Source of the DNA: Bacteroidales bacterium
GTDB lineage: Bacteria > Bacteroidota > Bacteroidia > Bacteroidales > UBA7960
Reading direction: 5' to 3'
NCBI GenBank assembly: GCA_003559735.1
Contig: PWKN01000132.1
Location: 1-41,315, forward strand
DNA length: 41,315 bases
Part shown: piece after piece, positions 17,111 through 24,513 of the stretch
Numbering within the stretch: position 1 is the first letter of the stretch
How the letters are laid out: each line of letters begins with the position of its first letter
Notes under the pieces: model-generated
Seen by the model: only the letters and a program-made list of their open reading frames with translations
The model's database searches: none
What the model was told of the DNA's origin: nothing
Translations under genes and position numbers: made by a program

Positions 17111-17679
17111 TCAATGCAACCAGACCAGCATTCGGAGCGTGGACCTTGTTTTTGGATCGCGACGGGGTGCTGAACAAACGACAGATGAACGGGTATGTTA
17201 CCAGACCTGAAGATTATGAATGGTTGCCGGGAAGTTTAAAAAGCCTTGCAGCCCTTTCACAGGCATTCAGGCATATAGTGGTTGTCACAAACCAGCAAGG
17301 TGTTGGCAAAGGGTTTATGAAGAAGGAAGACCTGGATGCCATCCATGCGAAAATGATGGGGGATGTATACGCGGCAAATGGCCGTATTGATGCCATATAT
17401 GCAGCAACCGGCTTGCGTTGTAACGACAGTTTCAGAAGAAAACCCGGGACAGGGATGGCGCTCGAGGCCAAAAAGGATTTTCCGGCCATCCGCTTCGACC
17501 TGTCTGTGATGGTGGGAGATACCTTTACTGACATGCTTTTTGGCCACCGGATGCATATGCAAACCATACTGATCAGCAAAACAAAAAACTTTCCGCACAA
17601 CCATTATCCACTGGTACAATATCAGTTTGCCAGTCTGCAGGAGTGCGCCGCATTCTTACTGACCAGAAAAAGAACCTGA
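17107..17679 (+). CDS. gmhB: HAD-IIIA heptose-bisphosphate phosphatase-like protein
   Basis: This 190-residue cytoplasmic HAD hydrolase most likely removes the C7 phosphate from heptose 1,7-bisphosphate, the step after the HddA/HldE kinase. HAD motif I is LFLDRDGVLN, motif II is VVVTNQQGVGKG, and motifs III/IV are FRRKPGTGM and VMVGDTFTDM. The zinc-binding Cys/His loop of classical GmhB is absent: the corresponding stretch reads YAATGLRCNDSFRRKPG. A HisB-type histidinol phosphatase is the main alternative, but the context with gmhA favours heptose. It starts in the ATGA that ends gmhA and lies three bases before mnmA. Confidence 0.78.
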   Translation: MINATRPAFGAWTLFLDRDGVLNKRQMNGYVTRPEDYEWLPGSLKSLAALSQAFRHIVVVTNQQGVGKGFMKKEDLDAIHAKMMGDVYAANGRIDAIYAATGLRCNDSFRRKPGTGMALEAKKDFPAIRFDLSVMVGDTFTDMLFGHRMHMQTILISKTKNFPHNHYPLVQYQFASLQECAAFLLTRKRT

Positions 17680-17682
17680 ACC

Positions 17683-18783
17683 ATGTCAAAAGGAAAAGTA
17701 TTGATGGCCATGAGCGGAGGATTAGACAGCAGCATGGCAGCAATGATGCTCATCAGTGAGGGGTACGAGCTGGTTGGGATCACCATGAAGACCTGGGAAT
17801 ATGGCCCGGCCGACATACCAGGTAAGGAAACCGGGTGCTGCAGTCTCGATTCCATACATGATGCACGCCACCTTGCTGTCAAACTTGGTTTCCCACACTA
17901 TGTACTGGATATCCGCGAAGAGTTCAATCACTTTATCGTCAATGATTTCGTTGATCAGTACCTAATGGGACGTACACCCAATCCATGCGTGCTCTGTAAC
18001 ACCCATATCAAATGGGCTGCAATGCTGAAAAGGGCTGACCAGCTCAACTGCACCTACATTGCAACCGGACATTATGCCAATGTAAGGGAAGAAAGCCAGC
18101 GTATGATTCTTTCACAGGGAGCTGACAAGGATAAAGACCAAAGCTACGTTTTATGGGGACTGTCACAGGAGTTCCTGGGGCGTACCCTGTTTCCACTTGG
18201 CGGCCATACAAAATCAGAAATCCGTAAAATGGCAAAAGATGCCGGATTTGATGATATTGCTGAAAAAAAGGAAAGCTACGAAATATGCTTTATCCCCGAT
18301 AACGATTACCGGAGGTTTCTTAAAGAACAAATGGCTTTGAGGGATAAAAAAATTCCCCCGGGCGACTTTGTTGATGGGCAGGGGAATATTCTTGGCCAAC
18401 ACAAGGGGTTTCAGAATTATACCATTGGACAGCGAAAGGGACTGAATATTGCTGTGGGTGAACCGCTGTATGTAAAAAAGATCATTCCTGAGACAAATAC
18501 GATCGTACTGGGCACCAAACAGGAGACCTTTGCGAGTGAATTTTACGTGAACGGAATAAACCTCATCAAATACGAAAAACTCCACGAACCAATACCAGTC
18601 ACTGTTAAAGTGCGGTATAAAGATCAGGGTACCCCTGCATCACTTACCTGTCTTCCCGACCAGCAATCTGCACTGGTAAAACTTCAACAACCGGTTTTTG
18701 CAATTACTCCCGGACAATCAGCTGTATTTTTCGACGGCAATGATGTCGTAGGGGGTGGTTTTATTGAAAAAATCAGCAAATAA
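17683..18783 (+). CDS. mnmA: tRNA-specific 2-thiouridylase
   Basis: MnmA makes the 2-thio group on uridine 34 of tRNA-Lys, Glu and Gln, activating the base with ATP and taking sulfur from a persulfide relay. The PP-loop is MSGGLDSSMAAMML. The first catalytic cysteine is in GRTPNPCVLCN and the second in SYEICFIPDNDYRRF. The central and C-terminal beta domains follow (NYTIGQRKGLNIAVGEPLYV). The length of 366 is typical. It follows gmhB by three bases, so a tRNA-modification gene closes a heptose/glycosyltransferase operon. Confidence 0.95.
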   Translation: MSKGKVLMAMSGGLDSSMAAMMLISEGYELVGITMKTWEYGPADIPGKETGCCSLDSIHDARHLAVKLGFPHYVLDIREEFNHFIVNDFVDQYLMGRTPNPCVLCNTHIKWAAMLKRADQLNCTYIATGHYANVREESQRMILSQGADKDKDQSYVLWGLSQEFLGRTLFPLGGHTKSEIRKMAKDAGFDDIAEKKESYEICFIPDNDYRRFLKEQMALRDKKIPPGDFVDGQGNILGQHKGFQNYTIGQRKGLNIAVGEPLYVKKIIPETNTIVLGTKQETFASEFYVNGINLIKYEKLHEPIPVTVKVRYKDQGTPASLTCLPDQQSALVKLQQPVFAITPGQSAVFFDGNDVVGGGFIEKISK

Positions 18784-19225
18784 CTGCGCATACAATTGTG
18801 AAATTTTATAATTGACACTTGATTGATGAGTTTATAAATGTATACACATTGCCATTCGCAAACAAGATAACAGCCTATAAAATTGATAAATAGCTGATAG
18901 TGCAAGTATACAGATGTAAATTTTATTGGTTTGTATATGTGAATTAAGCTGCGGTGCATATATCCGGTAATTTCCGACAATTTCTTATAAAAATATTAGC
19001 CTATAAAGTTGTTTATCAGTTATTTAATATATATATTTAGACCATTTAATGAGCGTTTTCAGTATTTTTTAGTATGTCTTTAAAATTTTTATTAATTATT
19101 GTATTATATTGCTATATAGTATATTATAACATACAACTACAGTTATTATTGAAAAATCGCAATAGTTACATTTGTGAAATGCATCATTTTTTACATAGTT
19201 GAACTCATTGTTTTCTGATTTTTTC
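18784..19225. other. AT-rich intergenic region with a 14-bp direct repeat
   Basis: No credible gene is seen in this 442-base stretch, which is much richer in A+T than the coding DNA around it. The sequence AGCCTATAAARTTG occurs twice in the same orientation (18872-18885 and 18998-19011). The right end leads into the promoter/operator of the XRE regulator. A long 5' untranslated region, a regulatory tract or decayed DNA are all possible. Confidence 0.5.
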
Positions 19226-19254
19226 TATCTTTACACAAATGTAAAGTATTTACA
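19226..19254 (+). promoter_or_regulatory. Palindromic operator overlapping the promoter of the XRE regulator
   Basis: CTTTACA-CAAA-TGTAAAG (19229-19246) is a perfect 7-bp inverted repeat. A further half-site TTTACA lies at 19249-19254. The palindrome overlaps TATCTTTA at 19226-19233, a near match to TAnnTTTG, and ends 12 bases before the regulator's ATG. This is the layout expected for autorepression by a dimeric helix-turn-helix protein. Confidence 0.55.
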
Positions 19255-19257
19255 AAA

Positions 19258-19806
19258 ATGATTCAACGCGTCAGGCAGTTAATTTCAACAAAGAACATGA
19301 CATCTTCGGGTTTTGCTGATCGTGTCGGTGTACCCAGGTCAACCATTTCACACATTTTATCAGGGAGAAACAAACCCAGTCTTGAACTTGTACAAAAAAT
19401 TCTCGATGCTTTTCCTGATATACGCACAGAATGGCTTGTGCGTGGCAAAGGAAACATGTCTGACGAGGCAAGGGATCTGTTTTCTTTCACAGAAGCCACC
19501 GCTCCATCAAAAGAAGCTCCTACATCGGCAGACCCTGACACGATCAAATCCAGCGAACAGGCACCTGCTGTCCACGATACCGGGCCTGGAGAAGATGCAA
19601 ACGGCACCAGAGATGATGGGGTACCGGGAACCGCCGGCGGACAAGGAAAAGAAGGGTATGAAAGCGGTGAGGAGGTGTCTCCCCGCAAAGAAACTCCAGG
19701 TGATACGGGTCAGGAACAAAAGGTAATGATCAGGTTGATCTCGCTTTACAGCGACGGTACTTTTAGTGTATTCACGCCCTCCCGGTTAAAACCGTTCCAG
19801 TTGTGA
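19258..19806 (+). CDS. XRE-type helix-turn-helix regulator with disordered linker
   Basis: Residues 1-60 form a lambda-repressor-like helix-turn-helix (ADRVGVPRSTISHILSGRNKPS, with FPDIRTEWLVRGKGNM after it). A long Pro/Glu/Gly/Asp-rich and probably disordered linker follows (about 75-155). A short conserved-looking strand pair closes the C-terminus (VMIRLISLYSDGTFSVFTPSRLKPF), a plan often seen in Bacteroidota regulators. It is likely a DNA-binding repressor acting at its own promoter palindrome. Its 3' end overlaps the 3' end of ndk on the other strand by 21 bases. Regulated genes other than itself are unknown. Confidence 0.82.
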   Translation: MIQRVRQLISTKNMTSSGFADRVGVPRSTISHILSGRNKPSLELVQKILDAFPDIRTEWLVRGKGNMSDEARDLFSFTEATAPSKEAPTSADPDTIKSSEQAPAVHDTGPGEDANGTRDDGVPGTAGGQGKEGYESGEEVSPRKETPGDTGQEQKVMIRLISLYSDGTFSVFTPSRLKPFQL

Positions 19807-20205
19807 AAAGAAAAACCCAGCCTCCCATATGGCATTTTCATCCGAATCTGAACCATGGACACCATTTAACTCCACACTTGTCCCAAACAATTTCCTCAAT
19901 GTCCCTTCTTCTGCTTTTCCCGGGTCTGTCGCACCGATGAGCTTCCGGTACTCCGCAACCGCATTTTCTTTTTCAAGCAAAATGATCACTGTTGGACCCA
20001 TTGTCATATACCGGAGCAGTTTTTCCCAGTAGTGTGTCCCCTGGTGCACTGCATAGAAGTCCTTCACCTGCTGCTCAGTAAGGTGGAGGTATTTCATTGC
20101 GGCTATCCTGAAACCTGCTTCAGTGATCTTTGTCAGCATGGGTCCTGTGTGCCCTGCCTCTACTGCTGATGGTTTTATTAAACCAAGCGTGATGGTACCC
20201 TTCAT
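19786..20205 (-). CDS. ndk: Nucleoside diphosphate kinase
   Basis: Ndk equilibrates nucleoside triphosphates through a phosphohistidine. The N-terminal strand TLGLIKPSAVEAG and the active-site segment NGVHGSDSDENA, with the catalytic histidine, are intact. ATDPGKAEEGTLRKLFG is the usual nucleotide-site stretch. The track extends to 20232, but ATG at 20205 (MKGTITLGLIKPSAV) gives the usual start; ATG 20217 is possible. It converges on the XRE regulator with a 21-base overlap of coding ends. Confidence 0.93.
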   Translation of the reverse strand: MKGTITLGLIKPSAVEAGHTGPMLTKITEAGFRIAAMKYLHLTEQQVKDFYAVHQGTHYWEKLLRYMTMGPTVIILLEKENAVAEYRKLIGATDPGKAEEGTLRKLFGTSVELNGVHGSDSDENAIWEAGFFFSQLERF

Positions 20206-20626
20206 AATGTTTTTCATTTTGTTGTATTGCACCGGTCAGATGGAAATTGCCTGAAAGCTTTCATCCATGCCATTGTCAGGCATCATATGTGATGTCCGGA
20301 TCCTTCTCTTTGTTCCTGTTTGTTTTTTGGGTGTAACATGGAACGGCAATATTATGAATAATTTTCTTTTTTCCACAAATTACCGCCCATAATTTTTTTA
20401 CCTTTGTAGGCTTTATTAACCATATATCATTCATACCGTTTCGTTTCGCCGGAAACCGGGAAGGCATATAATAAAGACAATGGCAGTATTTTTCAGTGCA
20501 ACATGCGCAGCATGCGGTTCTGAGGTGCAATAGCAGCAGGATACCTGCAAGGTTGTTATCCGGACGTACAAACAATCGGTTCATGAAGAGCAGCGGTTAA
20601 AGAACAAACAAAAACCAGGGAGGGCT
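20206..20626. other. Intergenic region between divergent ndk and the DHH phosphoesterase gene
   Basis: About 420 bases separate the two divergent genes. The only clear signal is TACCTTTG at 20399-20406 on the plus strand, a likely -7 element for the downstream gene. That would leave a leader of about 215 bases before the TTG start at 20627. A short frame at 20480-20533 (MAVFFSATCAACGSEVQ) exists, but I cannot support it as a gene. No terminator-like hairpin was noticed. Confidence 0.4.
20399..20406 (+). promoter_or_regulatory. Putative -7 element upstream of the DHH phosphoesterase operon
   Basis: TACCTTTG matches TAnnTTTG. It is the only match I found upstream of the nrnA-FKBP gene series. 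The -33 region has no clear TTTG. Confidence 0.35.
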
Positions 20627-21631
20627 TTGGAAAAACAGCAGGTTGAAACATTAAAAAGGATCCTGGCAAACAAGCAACAGTGTATTGGAATTATTGTACA
20701 TACCAATCCGGATGGCGATGCCATTGGTTCTTCCCTCGGACTATACAGGTTTTTAAAGGTTTTTGACTATCCGGACGTACACGTGATCGCACCCAACGAT
20801 TATGCCTCTTTTCTGCACTGGATACCAGGGAACGACCAGGTTACCGTGGCCACAAAAAACGAGGACAAAGCTCAGCAAGTGATCGCCGGTGCCGGTATCC
20901 TTTTTTGCCTTGACTTTAATGGATTTGGTCGCACAGAACAACTGGCAAATGCTTTATCTGACAGCAAAGCAGTAAAAGTAATGATCGATCACCATCCACA
21001 ACCCGAAGATGGCTTTGATATAGTGTTTTCCGATACAAATGCCAGCAGTACGGCAGAATTGGTGTATGAGCTGATCACATCCATACATGATGAAGACGCC
21101 ATCGACACGCTTACAGCACAATGCATTTATGCCGGAATTGTAACCGATACAGGCTCTTTTAGTTACGGGTGCAATAATCCACGCACCTATGAGATCGTTG
21201 CGCGCCTGATTGAAAAGGGTGTGGATGGAGAGAAAATACACCGCCTGCTGTTCAGCAAATATACGGAGAGCCGCATGCGCCTGCTGGGTTATTGTCTGAG
21301 CGAGAGATTGGTGGTAATGCCCGAATTCCAGGCAGCGTACATTCATCTTACCAAAAAAGATCTGGCAACATACAATTATATAACAGGTGATACCGAAGGG
21401 GTGGTTAACTATGCGATGAATATAGAGGGAATCAGGCTGGCAGCGCTGTTTACCGAAGAAGATGACCATGTGAAGGTGTCGCTGCGCTCAACAGGGAATA
21501 TGGATGTAAACCTGCTTGCAAGACAGCATTTTAATGGAGGCGGACATAAAAATGCGGCGGGTGGGAAAAGTTTTCAGGACATGAACAATACCTTGCGTGC
21601 ATTTGTATCGTTGGTAAAGAAAGGTATATGA
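20627..21631 (+). CDS. nrnA: DHH/DHHA1 phosphoesterase, NrnA-like
   Basis: Proteins of this type hydrolyse short oligoribonucleotides and 3'-phosphoadenosine 5'-phosphate in the cytoplasm, and some act on cyclic dinucleotide products. DHH-family metal motifs appear in order: HTNPDGDAIGSSLGL, CLDFNGFGR, MIDHHPQPED and GIVTDTGSFSYG. The DHHA1 domain ends in the nucleotide-binding GGGHKNAAGG. At 334 residues it is full length. The start is TTG 20627, preceded by a purine-rich AGGGAGGG that could serve as a ribosome-binding site, unusual for this phylum. It lies four bases upstream of the first FKBP gene, so it heads that operon. Confidence 0.88.
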   Translation: MEKQQVETLKRILANKQQCIGIIVHTNPDGDAIGSSLGLYRFLKVFDYPDVHVIAPNDYASFLHWIPGNDQVTVATKNEDKAQQVIAGAGILFCLDFNGFGRTEQLANALSDSKAVKVMIDHHPQPEDGFDIVFSDTNASSTAELVYELITSIHDEDAIDTLTAQCIYAGIVTDTGSFSYGCNNPRTYEIVARLIEKGVDGEKIHRLLFSKYTESRMRLLGYCLSERLVVMPEFQAAYIHLTKKDLATYNYITGDTEGVVNYAMNIEGIRLAALFTEEDDHVKVSLRSTGNMDVNLLARQHFNGGGHKNAAGGKSFQDMNNTLRAFVSLVKKGI

Positions 21632-21635
21632 AGCA

Positions 21636-22175
21636 ATGAAAACAATTGGACGATTTTCCTGCAAGCCTTTCTGCTTATTGATCGTAATCATAATGGCAGG
21701 GGCATGCCAAAATGAACCTGGAGAGCGAGTGCTGCCCGACGCCCGTGAATTGCAGGAGGCGTTTGCTGAGAGCAACAAACACTTGCTGGCGATGGAAGAA
21801 ACCGCCATCGATGATTTTATAGCAAGGTATGGCTGGGAAACGGAAGCGACCGGATCGGGACTGCGCTACATGATCACGCAGGAAGGGGAAGGTGAAAAAC
21901 CCATAGCGGGACAGCAGGTGGTCATTGATTATACCATATACCTGATCACCGGTGATCCGGTGTATTCATCAGGAGAAGAAGGTAAGCTGGAGTTTACAGT
22001 TGGACGTGGAGGTGTAGAAAGGGGACTGGAAGAGGGGATCCTTATGATGCGCAAAGGGACAGAAGCCACATTCATAATGCCCCACCACCTTGCACATGGT
22101 GTTCCCGGCGATGGCAAAAGAATACCGAGAAGAGCAACCATTATATATAAAGTACATTTATTGGATATCTATTGA
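21636..22175 (+). CDS. FKBP-type lipoprotein, GldI-like (one FKBP domain)
   Basis: The protein has a lipoprotein signal (LLIVIIMAGACQ, lipid-bearing cysteine about residue 24), a helical spacer and one FKBP domain from about residue 80 to the end. The overall form matches the gliding-motility-associated PPIase GldI family of Bacteroidota. The active site looks weakened: the usual FDSS reads VYSS, and the canonical VIPGW region reads GVERGLE. It may therefore act more as a chaperone than as a prolyl isomerase. It is the first of three FKBP lipoprotein genes in a row. The next gene's true start lies 22 bases after its stop. Confidence 0.82.
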   Translation: MKTIGRFSCKPFCLLIVIIMAGACQNEPGERVLPDARELQEAFAESNKHLLAMEETAIDDFIARYGWETEATGSGLRYMITQEGEGEKPIAGQQVVIDYTIYLITGDPVYSSGEEGKLEFTVGRGGVERGLEEGILMMRKGTEATFIMPHHLAHGVPGDGKRIPRRATIIYKVHLLDIY

Positions 22176-22197
22176 AACAAACACAAAACATTGTATT

Positions 22198-23091
22198 ATG
22201 AAACATCTCAGCAGAATGATCGTGGTAATGATCGCCATCATGGTTTATGGATGTGGTCTTACCAACGACATCGATTTTAAGGAAACAGACGACGGACTAC
22301 AGTATGCGTTCCATGTTCAGACCGGTAAGGAAAAACCTGAACTGGGCGATATCTTGAGCATGGAAATGATATACCATGTAAATGACAGCGTCATGTTCAA
22401 CTCCCATGAACAAGGCATGCCCATGTATTTAAAGTTGATGGAGCCAATGTATCCGGGCGACATTTACGACGGACTGGCCATGATGTCACTGGGTGACAGT
22501 GCCAGTTTTCGCCTTGATGCGGAAAAGTTCTTTATGCTTACTGCCGCTATGCCCGAGATACCAGCATTTATTCAACCGGGGGATCCGATAACTTTTCATA
22601 TCTCATTGCTGAAGATCATGGATGACGATGCTTTTGCCGAAGAGCAGCAGCGCATCATGCAGCAACAGATGGAAGAAGATATGCTCAGGGCTGAACAGGA
22701 AGAAGGTCTGATGCTTGATTACCTTGAAGAAGAAGGAATAACCGTTGAACCCACACCAAGCGGATTATATTACATAGAAAAAGAAAAGGGTGACGGTACG
22801 GCAGCAGAATCAGGAAAAATGGTAAAAGTACATTATGAGGGCCGGTTGCTGGACGGAACGGTCTTTGATTCGTCCTATGAAAGGGGTGAACCGATAGAGT
22901 TCATAGTAGGCCATGGCCAAGTGATCCCGGGATGGGATGAAGGCATTGGAATGATGAACGTGGGTGGAAAAGCCAGGCTTGTGATCCCATCTTACCTCGG
23001 CTATGGCGAAAGAGGTGCCGGAGCTATGATCCCGGCATTCAGCACGCTTGTATTTGATGTGGAACTTGTAGACGTGTCATCAGCCAATTAG
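22198..23091 (+). CDS. FKBP-type lipoprotein with a degenerate and a canonical FKBP domain
   Basis: The track starts inside the previous gene (22090). The real start is ATG 22198, giving a lipoprotein signal MKHLSRMIVVMIAIMVYGCG. Residues about 28-140 form an FKBP-like domain lacking the usual catalytic pattern (NSHEQGMPMYLKL). An acidic helical linker (EEQQRIMQQQMEEDMLRAEQEE) follows, and a canonical FKBP domain fills the C-terminus (VHYEGRLLDGTVFDSSYERGEP, GHGQVIPGWDEGI, YGERGAGAMIP), so peptidyl-prolyl isomerase activity is expected at the outer membrane or periplasm. Its TAG stop is created by the end of a mobile element inserted at that point. The stop was probably TAA before. Confidence 0.86.
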   Translation: MKHLSRMIVVMIAIMVYGCGLTNDIDFKETDDGLQYAFHVQTGKEKPELGDILSMEMIYHVNDSVMFNSHEQGMPMYLKLMEPMYPGDIYDGLAMMSLGDSASFRLDAEKFFMLTAAMPEIPAFIQPGDPITFHISLLKIMDDDAFAEEQQRIMQQQMEEDMLRAEQEEGLMLDYLEEEGITVEPTPSGLYYIEKEKGDGTAAESGKMVKVHYEGRLLDGTVFDSSYERGEPIEFIVGHGQVIPGWDEGIGMMNVGGKARLVIPSYLGYGERGAGAMIPAFSTLVFDVELVDVSSAN

Positions 23092-23188
23092 TGTCTGTCC
23101 GTAAAGTCAAGTGTCTGATCCATAATGCCCGGGTTCAACCTTTTGCGGGGTTTATAACGCAGAAACCGTATAGCAGAGACAGATACTA
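23089..23188 (+). mobile_element. Non-autonomous mobile element, copy B (about 100 bp)
   Basis: The element is bounded by TA dinucleotides. The inverted ends are GTGTCTGTC and GACAGATAC (one mismatch). Inside is GTCAAGTGTCTGA...TAATG...GTTCAA...ATAACGCAGAAACC, which matches the reverse complement of copy C (34591-34737) through most of its length, and in part copy A. No reading frame is present. It starts at the second base of the upstream FKBP gene's last three bases plus context (…AAT-TAG), supplying the stop codon. It lies between two FKBP genes of one operon. Confidence 0.75.
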
Positions 23189-23229
23189 ATCAGACGAGAA
23201 GGATCTTGGTAATTTAAACACCACAATTT

Positions 23230-24447
23230 ATGAGGCCGTTGATTTGTTTGTATTTCATACTACGGAAAGGCAAAAGGCGGCTGATAACGCCTGGTTTGCT
23301 TTTTATGTTCGCCCTTTCCGCCTGCAGCATTCTCAGAATGCCTGAAGCAGAGCCAGCCAGGATCACGACCGGCAGTGGCCTGACATACGTGATCCTGCAC
23401 CAGGGTGATGGCAGAAAACCTGTAAAGGGAGATAAGGTTAGCGTACATTATACCGGTATGTTGTCAGACAGCACTTTGTTTGATTCTTCCCTTGAAAGGG
23501 GAGAACCTGCTGAGTTTCGCCTGGGTAATGGTCAGGTGATACCCGGACTGGAGGAAGGGGTTGCCCTTATGAATGAGGGTACAAAAGCCCGTTTTGTCAT
23601 CCCCCCGGATCTTGCCTATGGTGAAAAGGGGTTCGGCCCTGTGCCGGGAAATGAAACGCTGTATTTTGAGGTGCAGCTGTTAAAGGTTGCCAAAACAGCA
23701 ATGGAGCACGATACCGGAGATTTGCAGGTACAAGAGGTGCACGGCGGACTGAAATATGCGTTGCTTGACAAGGGAAAGGGAAAACCACTCTCGGAAGGAA
23801 TGTATGTCAGTCTGAATTATACCGGATATATTGATGACAAAGAGCCCCGGGTATTTGACAGTTCATATGAGCGGGATACGCCATTGTCTTTTGTCATTGG
23901 AAGGGGAACAGTTATCCCAGGCTGGGAAGCTGTGTTGCCATTGCTCAGGGTAGGTGACATCGCAAAAGTGTGGATCCCCTGGGAAATGGCTTATGGCGAA
24001 TCCGGCCGGGGACCCATTCCACCAAGGACAAACCTTGTTTTTAACCTGGAGGTTCTTGATGCGGATATTCCCGAAGCCCCTGAAAAATTTAGTGTCGACG
24101 GACTGGATACCTTGAAAACGGAATCCGGACTTCGGTATATTATTATTCGGGAAGGGACGGGAGACCTGCCCGTATTGGGAAATGTGCTGGAAATCCATTA
24201 TTCCGGATACCTGTCTGACGGGACATTGTTTGATTCCTCAGTTGAACGGGGAGAACCGCTCCGGTTCGTGCAGGGGAGAGGGCAGGTGATCGAAGGATTG
24301 GACGAAGCGTTCTATCTGCTTCCGGGGGGAACAAAAGCCAGATTGATCATCCCCCCGCAACTTGCATTTGGCGAAGAGGGGAATGGACCTGTACCCCCTG
24401 GTGAAACCCTTATCTTTGATGTGGAATTGCTCGATATCAAAAGGTAG
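23230..24447 (+). CDS. FKBP-type lipoprotein with three FKBP domains
   Basis: After a lipoprotein signal (LITPGLLFMFALSACS, cysteine about residue 32) come three FKBP domains of about 90-110 residues each. Domain 1 has VHYTGMLSDSTLFDSS...NGQVIPGLEEG. Domain 2 has LNYTGYIDD...VFDSSYERDTP...GTVIPGWEA. Domain 3 has IHYSGYLSDGTLFDSS...GQVIEGLDEA. All three keep the F-D-S-S core, but only domain 2 keeps the tryptophan of VIPGW; the others have Leu. The domains probably act on separate exported clients or bind one client together. It follows genes with one and two FKBP domains and precedes lgt, which makes the lipid anchor these proteins need. Confidence 0.88.
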   Translation: MRPLICLYFILRKGKRRLITPGLLFMFALSACSILRMPEAEPARITTGSGLTYVILHQGDGRKPVKGDKVSVHYTGMLSDSTLFDSSLERGEPAEFRLGNGQVIPGLEEGVALMNEGTKARFVIPPDLAYGEKGFGPVPGNETLYFEVQLLKVAKTAMEHDTGDLQVQEVHGGLKYALLDKGKGKPLSEGMYVSLNYTGYIDDKEPRVFDSSYERDTPLSFVIGRGTVIPGWEAVLPLLRVGDIAKVWIPWEMAYGESGRGPIPPRTNLVFNLEVLDADIPEAPEKFSVDGLDTLKTESGLRYIIIREGTGDLPVLGNVLEIHYSGYLSDGTLFDSSVERGEPLRFVQGRGQVIEGLDEAFYLLPGGTKARLIIPPQLAFGEEGNGPVPPGETLIFDVELLDIKR

Positions 24448-24513
24448 GCATGTATACAGATATATATATTTCTATTTTCGAATAAACCAATACACAAATT
24501 ATTAGAAAAAAAT

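Noticed and set aside
20480-20533. Short frame MAVFFSATCAACGSEVQ upstream of the DHH phosphoesterase as a second Cys leader peptide
   Set aside because: It has only two cysteines, no following terminator or alternative hairpins, and no cysteine-related gene downstream.
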